Positions 1 to 12,498 are shown, counted from the first letter of the stretch. The stretch is DNA of 64,000 bases from Chionis minor (GCA_013398295.1 VZSF01008862.1:1-64000); one strand, 5' to 3'. The notes: generated by a model from the sequence alone, not told the origin. Numbers and translations are program-made.

Positions 1-22
1 CGGCTGAGGCCAAACCACAACA
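1..22 (+). mobile_element. 3' terminus of an endogenous retrovirus LTR, cut by the window edge
   Basis: The first 22 bases end in ACA and resemble the final bases of the minus-strand LTR at 23630-23992 when that element is read in its own orientation (about 18 of 22 positions agree, sharing a GGCTGA.GCCAAACCA core). LTRs of this avian class run from TG to CA, so position 22 would be the last LTR base. The rest of the element lies upstream of the window. The short length makes this a tentative call. Confidence 0.4.
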
Positions 23-3000
23 GCTATGAGTCTGCTTTCCTTTCCTTCAGCCCTCCCTTTTCTTTCTCCAACATCTTAGTTTTAATTTTTCACTCTGTGG
101 GTAGTCCCTGAATCCACTGAAATAGAATGATAAATTTTCTCTTCCCTCCTCCTCCCCATTCATTAAAAAATACTAGCCCTTACTTTTTTATGATGTTCTG
201 CTTTGATACGTTTCCAATTAGCTATATATAAAATCACAGAACATGTCAAAACCAGATTTGGAGTGAAAAATGTATAATTTAAAATTGTGTGGGAATACCT
301 TTCCAGGATTCGGTCCCTTTTCCCCAGCAGGAAGACAAAATAGCATGAAGTAGTAGACAACCTTAGGAAATAAGGAATAGTAATGCTGGGAAGTCCCAGC
401 CCTGGTGAAATGAATGGGACCAGAACTAGCTTCTTTTGCACAAGTCAGTTCTAACCCTCTTTCAACTATGGATTGTTTTGGGTTGGGTTTTTGGTTTGGT
501 TTTTTTTGGTTGGTTTTGTGGGATTTTTTTATAATCTTTATTATGTGCCTTTCAGTGAAAGGCAGAGTCACATCTGTTGCAAATTGACCCCAGCATAGTG
601 TTTTGAGGGAGCTACTAGCTGGATTTCTAAATGGTTAAGACTGACTCTGCCTCTGTTGTTTGCATTCATTAACTGAAGAAAAAGGGTGACACAGAGCACT
701 CTTGAGTGCTTCTGAAAATGTGTTCTTCTGCATATATTGTCTTGTACATGATGAAGCAGGAAGAGAGGAAGGCTTCACTTTCCACAACACTTTATCCACT
801 TTTTCCACAATTTATCTTTATATCAGTCTGACTGCAGCAAGGAGTCTTGCTTTTCCTCCTGTCTAACCTTGGCGTCCGATAAATAGGTGGTCTTCATCCA
901 CCGCAAGACTTGTTAATGCTGACAAAGGACTCAGGTTAATACTACTTGAACACTTTGCTCCGGCGTTATCAAAGGAAAGGAAATACTTTAACATTGAGTT
1001 ATAGTGTGTCAGGACCCTGTGTGCACACCCACCCCATCCCGAAGGTCTGCCTGCCTGATCTCAAGGTCAGATGTGGTGTTGCTGTGCAGCCATGAAAAGA
1101 GCTGCTTGAGGAAAAGCCATGAATAGCCTCCACTCCACCCGGAATGTCTTCCCTGTCCCTGCAGCTCTTTGCCTGGGCTGTGTTACAGCCATACCCATGC
1201 CTGGTGGTGTATGCTGTTGATCATCACACACCGACTCAACTTCTGGGCTTGACTTTGAGTCTACTCCATCTCTGTGGGCTTGCCTGGTGACTGCTGGACT
1301 GTGGTTGACCCAGGCTGCTGTCACCAGACCAGCTCTGCTCTACTGGCTTGGCCACCACAATAGGTCTTTGCTGGGAAGGGCACTGCCCCTGCAGCATGGT
1401 GCCACCCTCAGCTCCAGCTCCCCTCCCCATTGCAGAGCAGCCTGCTCCTCACACGCAGCTCTGCAGTTGTTTTCTGTAAATGTCCCATAGGGATAGGGAT
1501 GGTTTATCACTTCGCCTCTCCACAAGAGCTGTGTCCCCTGGAACCTTGCGCCTGGATCCGTGAGGTTCATCTTCTTTTCTACCTTGATGGAGTGAGTCCA
1601 TCAAACACACAATACTTAGAGGACAGGGTTGCAGGTTTCTGTGTTATACAACCATTAATCTTTTGTTAAGACAACAGTATGTTTCTTCCTAAGTTAATTC
1701 CCACCTGCTCAGAAAAGCTGCGAAAGGCTGCCTGTCCTGTCCATGCTTGCTCTCTTCGTCTCCACTGGAGATGATCTCTACCAGAGATCTCACCACTGCT
1801 CCCTAGGTGGTCCTGCTCCTGATCTTTTTCTAGGATGGCAGTATCTTTAACATCAGGCCTAGCACACCATCCACAGGCATGAAGTCTGTTCCAGCCTATT
1901 TTCCAATAAAACAACCACCCCTGAGATTTGCTGGCATGTCCTATTGTGATATTTCAGGATGTTTCCCTCTTTTTAGCAGCACTGTAGGTAACACTGTGCC
2001 TTCATACAGGATAATATTCTGAAAAAAAAAAAAAAATTTAATAGCTGGACATTATTTGTGCAGAAAAATTACGAGTTCCTTCTTCACCAGGGTTTATGTG
2101 AGCTTCACTTGCAACATCCAGGGCTGAGACCAAAGCCATCAAAAGTATTGTTTAGAGTAGCTTTTTGAACAGCACTAAAAGCTAGACACGGGAAAAAAAT
2201 GCTGTTTGCCTGCAGGTGTTAAGGGCTTGCTCAGCCTCCTGCCACCGGTGCCAGCCATATGCTGCCTGGTTATTTTTCTAGCTTCTTCTTAAGATATTAC
2301 AGTAATTGTGCAGGTCAGACAGGATGGCAAATTTGTTCTAACAAATTACAGACCAAGAAGATGACATGGGGATAGTTTCTTTTTAAGTCATTCTTTCTCA
2401 ATTAGCCCAATTTTGAGGCAAGGGGTGGAAGAAGGGGAGAGCTGCCTGGATGATACAAGGGAGGCAGCTTGTAAAGAGGCTGTCCCTCTCAGCTATAGTG
2501 ATGCAGAGTAGCTTAAACTTTGCTCTGTTGACTCTTGTTATTCAGCTGTCCCTTTGGGAGAAGGAATGTCAGCTTGGATCATATGCTTGTCGAATGGGCC
2601 ATGTCTGCCTTCCTGTACTAGCTTCCTCACTGAAAATACCTTAATTAAGACAAACTGCATCAATGAGCTCTAATTCCTTCAGACCTAGTCCCAGCAGATG
2701 CTTAACACCTCCTGTGAATTAAGCATGAATAGGAACTGACAGCACTTTGTGCTGTAAGAGGCTGGCTAAATGAATATGCCATTCAGCATTAAAAAAAAAA
2801 AATCCCCAAAAAACAAAACCAAAACTTGAAGTTGTATCAGTGTCTGAAAAAAGAGATCGCACATCCTCAGCCCAAAGGGACTGAGGTCAGGGTGACAGCA
2901 TGTTCTGCTTTAGCCTGTTTTTCTCTGACAATAGAGTGATGACATGCCTTCTGTTCATTATGCATGTTCTTTTGTTTCTACAGTAGTTGTAAAGGTGGAT

Positions 3001-4149
3001 AAGATTTTCTATAAAGAATGCATTTTGCGTTCCTGCTATTCTATCATGTTGGAGTGCCTCTGGAGATCAGGATGATCAGAACAGCAGAAGAAATATTTCC
3101 TCTACATATTTTCTGTTAAGAAACTTGTGAAGAAACCTGTATGTCATAATGATACTGCATTTTTGAAATAGAAATCTGGATTTATTATAGCCCCAGAAGG
3201 AAAAAAGAGCAATACGGTTTTTATAACTGAGTCCAGAAAAATTGTATGAAATCTTCATAATTATCAAAGAAAAATGGAGAGATTGAAGTCAGAATATCAC
3301 AAAATAGCTATATTCACTTGCTCTTGTAAATGTTTCTCTTGAAATCATGAACTGAGGAGATGCATTGTTTTCTCTTTTTGATTGCTGTTGACTGTATTTG
3401 AAAAAAAACCATGGTCACAGTTGACTGTGTGGAAGCGACTCGGACTGAAAATAGGCATTATGTATTGACATATGTCAGGCAACCATATAGATATTGAATC
3501 TGCACATAAAAGTCCCTTTTACTTTAGGCACATCGTATGCTGGTCATCGTGCAGCTTCAACGGACTTAGAGGTAAGGACAGAATCCTATCAAATTGTGAA
3601 TGATCATCGCACAATAACTTGTTATTATGTTGCAGGATTTCACTTTTAACAGAGAATAAGATTTTTTTGTGTGAAAACTTAATGAATGGCACTTATAAAT
3701 TGCATCTTCCTATAATGTAAGACTGCTGATTGCTTTTAAGACAAGCTCACGTTGTGTTGACAGGCTTGTGCCAACTCCAATATGCAAACAGCAAGTGCTT
3801 TGGCTGGGCTGGGTGCTTTGAAAACTATTATTTCATCAAGTGTACTTAAGTCACTAGAAGCTGGACATTTTTCATAAATATATTTGGATAACGTTACTCC
3901 CATGAGTACATGTTCTTTTCATGTTGACCTCTCTTGCTCTTTTTATATTTGCTGTGAATGGCTGGGTGGGGTGTCCATCAAGTAGGAGGAATAGAAAGGA
4001 GGTGGGAGGGGCAAAAGTATGTCAGGACCTCTTTGAACTGGTGATACCAGCTAGTTTTTGCAATCTGAGGGTGGTCTCCAAATGTCTGCAAGACTTTCTG
4101 CTAGGTTATGTGGTAAAACTTGTTTGCACACCCACCAAGGAGCACAGAG
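23..4149. other. Unannotated AT-leaning DNA with one repeat-like patch
   Basis: I see no recognisable exon, RNA gene or classified repeat here. There is T/G-rich low-complexity sequence at about 477-535, and short A-runs at 2023-2036 and 2791-2802. The part from about 1067 to 1480 is more GC-rich and reads like interspersed-repeat sequence (see separate entry). Open frames in this stretch are short and lack any protein-family hallmark. Confidence 0.5.
1067..1480. repeat. GC-rich repeat-like segment of unknown class
   Basis: This 0.4 kb block is richer in C and G than its surroundings and has a patchwork of CTGCAG, CAGCTC and CCCTGCAGCA words of the kind seen in avian LTRs. It has overlapping short open frames on both strands, which is typical of GC-rich non-coding sequence. 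No terminal TG/CA pair, target duplication or coding motif could be fixed, so neither class nor orientation can be assigned. It could equally be ordinary unique GC-rich DNA. Confidence 0.25.
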
Positions 4150-4560
4150 TGACAATGGGACAAGGGGGATCCAAAATAATACCCTGCCCTGGCTGCTCCC
4201 AGGCTCACCCGGGGGCCACCAGCCCATCACAGGCCCATCACACAAGCCCTGAGGAGCCCAGGGGCAGGGTGGCAGGTGGGAACCCAAATCAAAGGCTCCT
4301 GAGGAACGAGCCACCTTGCCATGGCCCTCCCAGGGCTGTCCCAGGAGAGCCCCAGCCTGCACCCAGCATGAAACCCACCAGCAGCAGCCATCGGGAGCAT
4401 CCCCGGGTCATGTCTCCGACGGAGGGGGCTGCTGCCCAGGGCTGGGGGACACGCTGCGGGTGCAGGGGAAGAGCAGCTTGGGATCCTATAGGATTTATTA
4501 TCGGTTGTTTGGGGAGGAACCAACGGTGGGAAAAGTGGGTTAGGTGACCCAGGGAGGACC
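4150..4560. other. GC-rich block, no gene recognised
   Basis: A compositional island of about 410 bp rich in CCC/GGG words lies just before the (TG)n microsatellite. A 208-codon frame runs through it on the plus strand (3921-4547), but overlapping frames of similar size exist on the other strand and no domain, signal peptide or repeat structure is visible. CpG density is modest compared with the island at 49 kb. I read it as non-coding. Confidence 0.4.
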
Positions 4561-4633
4561 AGGAGTGGGAAAATGAGAGGCATCCTCATTTTCCTCATCC
4601 TCACTCTGTCACTGACAGCTCCCCAGTCTGTGT

Positions 4634-4636
<3 letters not shown>

Positions 4637-4677
<41 letters not shown>
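4637..4677 (+). repeat. (TG)20 microsatellite
   Basis: An uninterrupted TG dinucleotide run of about 41 bases follows a short imperfect TGTGTCTC lead-in. It is a simple tandem repeat with no coding role. Confidence 0.97.
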
Positions 4678-4679
<2 letters not shown>

Positions 4680-7600
4680 TTAATTGCATTAATTATTCCA
4701 GGTATGTGGAATTTTAAAGTTACTTAAAGGTTCTAATTTTCTTTTTTAAAATGTTGAGGATACAGATCATTATTTATACATTTTTACTCATCTGGGAAAT
4801 GGTTAGCATTGCCTGCCGTCTTACCCACAACATCATTTCGGCAAAGATAGATAAGAAGTCTAAGAAAAAGTGATGGTGTTTACTAGGGAAATATCTGTGT
4901 GTTTCTAAAGCATACTAACTCTACTGCAACACAGCTGCTTTTAAGCACTGTTCAGTATCCTAAAACTTGTAGAAATTCTTACCTCTTCCTGCAATGCACA
5001 CAATCAAATTGGAAGTGGTTCTTTCCACAAAGAAAATACTATTTCCAAAGACTATTTCCACAGTACTACACAGACAGCTAAGAATGTAATATTCTTCTTG
5101 TTTAGAGAGGAAAAGCTTGCTTTTGTTATATGTTGTACTGAACTTCATCTTCACTCCAAGGTGGCTTTGGAAATGTTTAAGACAGATATCCTTGCTAGTT
5201 ACTGTATGTATGATTAGGCTGTGTAGCACAACTGAAGGGGAAAAGAATCCCATCTATCTCAAACTGGACCTGCATTAGACATGGTAAGCAGCTCATTGAA
5301 CTTCACATGAATCTCCAGCTGTTGTTAAAGACATTGATCAGAAAACACATCTGTATTGTTTATATCAAAATTCAACTGTTAGTTTTTTAGAGTCAAATTT
5401 AATAACACAATACTGATTTTTAATTCCTTTATTGATTTGGGGTTTTCTACTTACATGTGCAAGTCCCTAGAAGTAAGATTGTTATAGTAAAAGGTGGTTT
5501 CTAGATTTGCTGATTAGTACCAATTTCAGTTACAAGCAAAGTCCTATGGCCCATCCCCGGAATTTATGTGTGGAAAGTTTTGATTGTCTTTATATGAAAG
5601 CAGTTTATCTCTGAAAGCTCAAGAGTTGCTATTTTCATTATCAGGATGTAGCTTCTTGAAGATAATTTTCTAAATTTCTGCTGATTCCTGCTTGTCTGCA
5701 GTGCCTGGAGGTCTTCTCTATTATCACAGAGCTGTTCACTGTCTCCCACCAAATTAGACAGCTGACATACAGATTGCATTATTCAACCTTTTACTGGAAA
5801 CTTACTCTTCTTTATAAGTGATTTTCCTGTGTTTTCCGCTGGAAAGTAAGACTCACCCTGACTGACCCTATCTGGTGTTCCTTCAAAATGGTTACTTGTT
5901 CCTAATGAGTCAATCCATGCGCTGATTTGCTTTGGTTCATTCAAATTCCTTTGTCTTTTGCATTTGCCAGAGAACTGATGAAATGCTAGTTCTCACAATT
6001 TCCTCGGCTGGTCATTTAGGCTGTCACTCAATGAAATGATTAATCTGGCTTTTAAGTCATTATGCGGCACCACTGATTCTGTAGAAAGATAATACAAAGT
6101 GCTGGTCTGGTACAAACTCACTCTATTGCCTCATATACATGGTATCAAGAGGTAGAAGACTTCATAAGAGATCAGGTGTTGACTGCCTTTCTTTTGCTGA
6201 TGAAGGTGATGAGGACGATGATCAAACCTACACACAGAGACTACCTATAAATTTCAATGAAACCATACATCTTTTCTGCATTACCTAAATTTTACCTCAG
6301 AAAAATCTTCAGCCCAGGACCCTGAAGAAGTGGAAATATACACTGAAACCTGGTATAACAGCGTGGAAGATATACTCTAGATTGTCAGCCGTCCTGCAGC
6401 TGCCAGGAGGGTTGACTGTTCCTCCCACCTGCAGTGATACAGCCCTGACCTGTTCTTGCATCAGCACTAGGGAGCCCATGGCTACACACTGCTACCTCAG
6501 GTTAAGGTAACTGTGGCCGAGATTGTTTAGAAAACAGTTTTTTTCTCCAGGTACAGGTTGCTCTTCCACCATACTCCTCCCCCCTCCAAGACATGCTAAT
6601 CCATGTCCCAGCAGGGCTGAGGTGTAAAATGGCGCAGAGGACTGAAACAAAACATACTGTCTTAAATGGAGTTACTACAGTGCAGCCTTCCAAAGGTTAA
6701 CCCTGCCACAGGAGAGAGCTCAGTGGACTTCAGCACACCACGGAGGAGGGAGCAGCTGGAGAAAGAAATGTTTTCATCCATCTCCATTGCCAGAAGACAG
6801 AACATCAGACCTTGTTCTTCTGTTGTGTTTCTACATTGCAATTTTTTCACTGGCAAAACCAAATGAAAGGGAATCCTGTCCAGAATTCATGCAGTATTTT
6901 TAAGGATTTATTTAAAGCTAGGCTGTTTCACAAATCTGGGTTACAGCAACACACAATCCCTTTAGTCTGACTTGCCACGTCTATATATACAGTTGTGCAG
7001 CTCTGCAAAGGAAATTACTTGTACGGACACTTACACTTTTAAAGGAATTTTCTGACAGACTTTCTGGTGGTTGGCTCTGAGATTCTTTTAACAAAAAAAT
7101 GTGTAAGGCTGGGAGAGAAGTCTGTCTTCTAGCTGGACAGGTATTGCACAGAGTTCTCCTTGTTCCAAACTGAATGGGCATAGCACCATCTAATTTCCAC
7201 TGAAGCATGTCAGGCACGTACAGTTCATTCTCTGCAATCTCTACTTCAAGCTCTGTATTCCACAAGATGTGCACACACCAGCAAATGCATTCACTGAGGT
7301 ATTTTTGGAAAATAAATGCAACTGAAGCAAACTCTGATCAGTAACTCTTGAAAATTTCCTTTAATATCTTAATCTTTTTGATAGAACTACAGATAGACAC
7401 ATACACAATGAATTGAAGACTTGGAATTTCTTGGATGTTTTACATTAATCTGAAATTCAGTTTGAAGCTATACAACAGGCATGGGTAGTTCTTTTTCTTT
7501 TGTTTCTACCCCAAAAGACAAGTACTCCAAACTCTGGTGCATTGGTAGAGTATCACAGGTCTCACCAAAATAAGAATTTACTGCTTCGAGTCACCATAAA

Positions 7601-8600
7601 CAAAGATGCAAAATCCTTTGCCCGGCTTTCAAATTTATGTGCCTATCCAAATTAACAGCATGGGGCAAACTCAGGCCAGCTTTCCACTGCAGCAGAACTG
7701 GGCCCACGTAACTCCTCCAGGATTCATTCCTTAAGTAATCCTTGCTCTCCTGTCAACAGAGCCTGCTTTTGCTACAGGTTCCTCACTTTTCTCTCTATGA
7801 CAGTGAATTGGACCACAAGTGCAGTCCTGAAGAAGTGGTCGAGTGACCTGAGAAGAGGTCATGGCTGAGCTGGTGTAACAGCTGGTGCTGGAGACAGCAA
7901 GGAGAAGTCCTGCATCTGGCGGTGGAGAGCCATACCTACCCTCCATCCTGTTCTGCGGTTCCTTTGTTCTCTTGGCGAGCCAGTTTATGTTACCCACCCA
8001 GCTGGCTTTGTGATTCCATTTTGGTGGAGATACGTTTCTGAAGTAGCCATGAACTGAATCTTTCTACCCACCAGGCCCAAGCGTGAGAGCCTGTGGGTAG
8101 GGTGCAGCAGCAGCCACATCTGCCATGCGGCAGAAGCCTCAGTAGCTCCTGCAAAGGAGGCCATTTGGCAAAGGGTTTTGTTTTGCTTTAACCAGCAGCT
8201 GGAAAGTAATGGTAATTGCAGGTTCAGTCTCACTCATGCACTTAACAGCTCAAACGTTAGTCAGCCTTTCAGACTGACCAACCTTTGGTTTCAGCAGCAT
8301 GTGAAAACTCGTCTCCCACTTTCCTCTTTTAATGAGGATTTCCTTTTTTAGTGAAGGGAGAAAATATTCCTCCTTAGAGACTTCTTCAAAAAGACTGTGT
8401 GTTTTTCATTTGAAAATCCTCAGCTCCCCTTGAATGTCTTTGAGTCTTGTTTTTCTTCGGAGTGAGAAAATGTTTTCAATAAAGATGTAAAGGGGGAGTG
8501 GGGGGGTGGAATTTTAAGCAACTTTTTTTAATTGACCTCATCTACTAATATACAGAAAATTCTACTTTTTATTCACATATGTGATTCCAATAGTTTTTTA
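4680..8600. other. Unannotated DNA
   Basis: I see no exon, RNA gene or classified repeat in this 3.9 kb stretch. Frames are at most about 97 codons and resemble nothing I know. The part at about 7730-8230 is somewhat GC-richer, with overlapping frames on the minus strand, but it has no motif that would support a gene. Confidence 0.5.
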
Positions 8601-8619
8601 CAGGGTGAAATGCTTCACT

Positions 8620-9790
8620 ACTATGAGCTGTTTCTATGCCTGAACTTATTGTTCCTTCATCCAGGCTTCCTGCTGGCTTTGCTTGAACTCATGTCAGGAT
8701 GGCCTACTATTGAGCTTCAAGGACACAACCCTTGAAAATCAAGCAGCTCTTCTGGATGCCTCTTCTCTCCAGGGAATTCTTTCCAGCAGACCTCTGGAGC
8801 GACCAAAGTCTGCTCTCCTGAAGTCCAGGATTGCACTCGTGCTATTGTACTTGGTCCCTCCTCTCAGGATCCTGAACCCCATCATCTCTGGTGCACTGCC
8901 CTGACCTTCATGTCCCAGATCAGTTCTCATTTGTTTGTAGGAATTAGCAGAGTATCGTCATCACTGGCTCCTTCAGCAGTATCATTGGTGCCCACGCAGA
9001 AGAGCAGTACGGTCTGAGAAGTCACTGCATCCTGGATCCCAGACCCAGGCAAGCAAGAAACGTCCATAGCTGGCAGTTCACATTGGTAGATGGGGGACCT
9101 CTCTCCCCCACAACAGGGAGCCTCCCACAACTATCACTCACCTGGCCCTGATGCTGCTGCTGGGCTGGGGCTCAGCTGGCTCAGGTGCTCCACTGGACAG
9201 AGCTGCCAGGGCACTGGTCTCGCTCTGTAAGCTGTCAGTGAACAAATGGACTGGGAGTCATCTTCCAGGTGCTGAAATTCACAAGCTTCCAGCCTTCACC
9301 AGGAAAGCTGCACGCATTTCCCAGCCTGTTAAGTGCAGACTTCGCTTGCCTATCCCTTAATACGTCTGGGATCTTGCATCTTGAAGGACTGAGGGGGAGA
9401 TCTAGTCGATCCGCTTTTTGCATTCTCTGGTCCTGGGTAGTCTGATGACCTGCTTCTCTAATTCCTTTACACAGAACCACTACCAGCACAAAACTCCTGT
9501 GGGCAAGGACACCCTCTCCCTCCTTTCCCAGTGAGAAATCCCTGCTTACCTGCATGCTCCCTTAGGAGCTCAGTCTGGGTCAAGGGCTTTGGTGTACCAG
9601 GGCAGCTTTTCCGGTTGGTGTTGAGCAGTGTGTTCTGCAGTGCTCCACCACCAGCATTGCTGAGCACATACAGACCATCCTCAGCTGAGCTTCTGGCTCC
9701 TATCTGCATGAACCGCTGCATCTGTGGGCTATATCTGTTAGCTGGGCTCAAAGTTTTCTCTTTCATTTCCAGTTTCACCCATCTTTGAGA
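8620..9790 (-). mobile_element. Degraded, internally deleted CR1 LINE (ORF1 esterase region joined to ORF2 endonuclease/RT linker)
   Basis: Read on the minus strand, positions 9137-9108 encode VIVVGGSLLW. This matches block I (VGDSLL) of the SGNH/GDSL-type esterase domain carried by ORF1 of CR1-like LINEs; the serine is kept and the aspartate has become glycine. Positions 9002-8979 encode FCVGTNDT, matching the downstream HVGTNDT block, after a frame change. Only about 10 codons later the sequence switches to the end of the ORF2 endonuclease (DTLLIPTNK, a stop codon, then ELI) and the endonuclease-RT linker (FRILRGG; LDFRRADFG at 8829-8802; AWMKEQ near 8660). In an intact CR1 these parts are separated by the rest of ORF1 and most of the endonuclease, so a large internal deletion is implied. 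Several stops and frameshifts make it inactive. The 5' boundary near 9790 is approximate. Confidence 0.75.
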
Positions 9791-10112
9791 AAAAAAATTT
9801 TACTGACGAAGCACTGAGCTTCTCTTCAACTATAAAAAAAAAAAATAAGAGAAAACAGAATTTAACAACTTACATTGAACATACTTTTTGTTTCTTTTGC
9901 AGAACCAAGATTCTATAGTTTTACCAATTTCATTGCAAAACCACCTAAGATCTGAATATCTCACTCACAACAAAGGCTGTGAAGAGATATGTCTGGAAAG
10001 CTTCTAGAGCAAGATGAAAATGTGTAACTCAACCAGACAGATAGGGATCAGCAACTCCAGCTGTTACCTATCATAGCTGAGATACATCTTAGAAAGTCTA
10101 AGTGAAGGATGC
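9791..10112. other. Unannotated spacer
   Basis: A-rich sequence, including a short poly-A at about 9833-9844, between the CR1 remnant and the first solo LTR. Nothing recognisable. Confidence 0.5.
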
Positions 10113-10751
10113 TGTCCTGGTTTCAGCAACACAGGACTGGTTTCTCTTCTGATGCTTGAAAAAACTTTATTTTTGGAAGACTCTACTGTCTGAATTCATG
10201 AAAACATTTACTTTAGAGCCAGCTATGGTATGTGGGTCTCAAGGTCTCGGTGTTTTCAAGCTCGCCAGGTGCAGGGATGAGGAGAAGCGAGACTCAGGCA
10301 TTTGACCCAGGCTGGCCAACAGGAGTATTTCATACCATGAATGTCACATTCCATATAAATTAGAAAGTTTGCTGCAAAGTTGGCTCTTCCTTGATGGCAG
10401 CAATCCAGAGGACTTCTTGCCCTGGTGCTGGATCCCTGAGGCCTTCCCTTCCTCCCAAAGCTGTAGTGCTCGCAGTGTCTGACATTTGCTGTCCACTGCT
10501 GGGAGTGCACAGCTTCCTACTGATATAGTTGGCTGAGTATAATCCTTGTATAGTATATATGGGTATTGGGATCAACAGGGGTTCTTTAGTGTTAGTACTG
10601 TTAATTATCTAGTTCTATCCTACTAAATCTGTTTATCTTTCAACCCCCAGGTTTCCTAGTTTTCTTCCCGATTCCCCTTCTGGTGGGGAGGGGTGAGAGA
10701 GTAACTGTCTAAGTGACAATAAATTGTTATGTGTTTTCTCAAACCGTAACA
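10113..10751 (+). mobile_element. Solo LTR, avian ERV (TGTCCTGG class), copy 1
   Basis: This 639-bp element starts TGTCCTGGTTTCAG and ends CCGTAACA, giving the TG...CA termini of a retroviral LTR. Its direct flanks, GATGC on the left and GATTC on the right, agree at 4 of 5 bases, consistent with an aged 5-bp target-site duplication. It aligns end to end with the element at 10820-11466 at roughly 80-85% identity by eye. The CTAAATCTGTTT and CAACCCCCAGGTTTCCT stretches near its 3' end are typical of avian ERVL-like LTRs. No primer-binding site, gag, pol or env sequence adjoins it, so it is a solo LTR. Confidence 0.85.
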
Positions 10752-10819
10752 GATTCTAATGCAGGCTAAAAGACTAAAAACCAGAACTGTGTCCTGCATT
10801 TATATTTGCAATATTGTTT

Positions 10820-11466
10820 TGTCCTGGTTTCAGTGACACAGGACTAATTTCTCTTCTAATGCTTGGGAAAGCCGCACTTTTAGAATACTCTAGTGTCTGA
10901 ATTTGTGAAAATATTTACTTTATAGCCACCTATGGTGCGTGGGTTTCAAGGTCTCAGTGTTTTTGAGCTCACCAGGTGCAGGAATGAGGAGCGAGACCCA
11001 GGCATTTGACCCACACTGGCCAGCGGGATTATTTCACACCATGAACATCACGTTCAATATAAATTAGAAAGTTTGCTGAAGAGTTCTCTCTCTCTCCCTT
11101 GATGGTGGTGACTCAGAGAACTTCTTGCCCCAGTGCTGGACCCCTGAGCCCTTCCTTTTCTCCCAAAGCTGTAGCACTCGCAGTGTCCAACATTTGCTGT
11201 CCACTGCTGGGAGCGCATGGCTTCCTACTGATAGAATGGGCTGAGTATAATCCTTGTATATTTTACATTGGTATCAGGATCAATACTGGTTCTTTAGTGT
11301 TATTACTGTTAATTATCTAGTCTTATTCTATTAAATCTGTTTATATTTCAACCCTCAGGTTTCCTTGTTTTTTCCCAGATTCCATTTCCTAGGTGGGAAG
11401 GGGTCATTGCATGATAGAATTTATTGTCTAAGCGACAATATGTTATGGGTTTCTCAAACCACAACA
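10820..11466 (+). mobile_element. Solo LTR, avian ERV (TGTCCTGG class), copy 2
   Basis: This 647-bp element has the same orientation as copy 1 and lies only 68 bp downstream of it. It starts TGTCCTGGTTTCAG and ends CCACAACA. The flanks TGTTT (left) and AGTTT (right) agree at 4 of 5 bases, a plausible degraded target duplication of its own. An ATTAAA polyadenylation-type signal lies at 11330-11335 and an AATATAAAT element near 11057. The 73-base open frame across it (11099-11320) is an LTR by-product, not a gene. Confidence 0.85.
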
Positions 11467-11747
11467 AGTTTTTATGTTAAAGTATCAACCATATGGCTTA
11501 CTGGAATAAACTTACATGAGAGAAAAATTTGGCAGATCTTGTATGTCTAGAAGGAACAGGTACAGATGAAAACATTCTCAGCACGCACTGCATTGCACTC
11601 CACAACCTCTAAGGGATCCAGGACCTGCGAGGTGTCCAAATTGCTGCAACTGGTGAGAGGTTCTACAAGCAGGCCTGAACCTGTGCTTTCTTGTAAGGAA
11701 CAGGCTGTGGAGAGGAGCCATCTGAACCATCAAATAGGGATATGAAA

Positions 11748-12186
11748 GGAAACTGAGCTTAAAGATCATCTAGTCCCAACCCCCCTGCCATGGGCAAGGA
11801 CACCTTCTGCTAGATCCAGTTGCTCAAAGCCCCATCCCAAGCCTGGCCTTGAACACTTCCAGGGATTGGGCTTCCACAGCTTCCCTGGACAACCTGTTCC
11901 AGTGCTTCATTATCCTCACAGTGAAAAAATTCTTCCTGAGTTCTATTCTAAATCTCCCCTTCTCCAGTTTGAAGCCATTACCCCTTGCCTTGTCACTAAA
12001 TGCCCTTGTAAGAAGTCCTCCCCGTCTTTCTTGTAGGCCCCCTTCAGATACTGGAAGGCTGCTATAAGGTCTCTCTGGAGCCTTCTTTTCTCCAGGCTGA
12101 ACAACTCCAACTCTCTCAGCCTGTCTTCATAGCAGAGGTGCTCCAGCCTTCTGATCATCTCTGTGGCCTTCCTCTGGACCTGGTCT
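11748..12186 (-). mobile_element. CR1 LINE, 3'-end fragment
   Basis: The plus strand reads as the reverse complement of a CR1 3' region: it begins near the AAAGATCATCTAGTCC block that marks the CR1 3' untranslated region and continues through CTGTTCCAGTGCTTC, AAGCCATTACCCCTTG and CTGGAAGGCTGCTATAAGG. The minus frame at 11943-12269 contains RRLEHLCYEDRLRELELFSLEKRR, a recognisable C-terminal part of the CR1 ORF2 protein, with read-through into flanking sequence. The copy is 5'-truncated, as is usual for CR1, and lacks clear ATTCTRTG tail repeats at 11748. Confidence 0.9.
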
Positions 12187-12498
12187 ATAAAAAATAGACC
12201 TATGTGACAGACATGTGGCCTTGAAAGTTCACATGCTATGAAAGGCCAAAAAAAGAAACCCAGATTCACTCACTGTGTTTCAAGAGGAGTTTGAACATCC
12301 ACAGATCACAACTTCAGCATGAGTACAGTTTTGGTGAGATCTCTTTTTACTGTGTAAGCAATATAAAGTATTTTAACTCATGTAATCACCTTTGATCTGA
12401 TTGTTTTATATTAATATATATATACTTGTATGTATGTTTCTGGACACCTTAGGAGTTCAGCTTTTTCTTTGCAACCCTTAACCAGGAAAAGACCCCAC
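12187..12498. other. Unannotated spacer before the repeat gap
   Basis: AT-rich sequence with a TATATATA run near 12412-12424. A small inverted repeat (GGTCTAT / ATAGACC, 12182-12200) straddles the truncation point of the CR1 fragment. No gene seen. Confidence 0.5.

Noticed and set aside
3921..4547. 208-codon plus frame
   Set aside because: Its second half is the GC-rich block with competing frames on both strands; no family hallmark.
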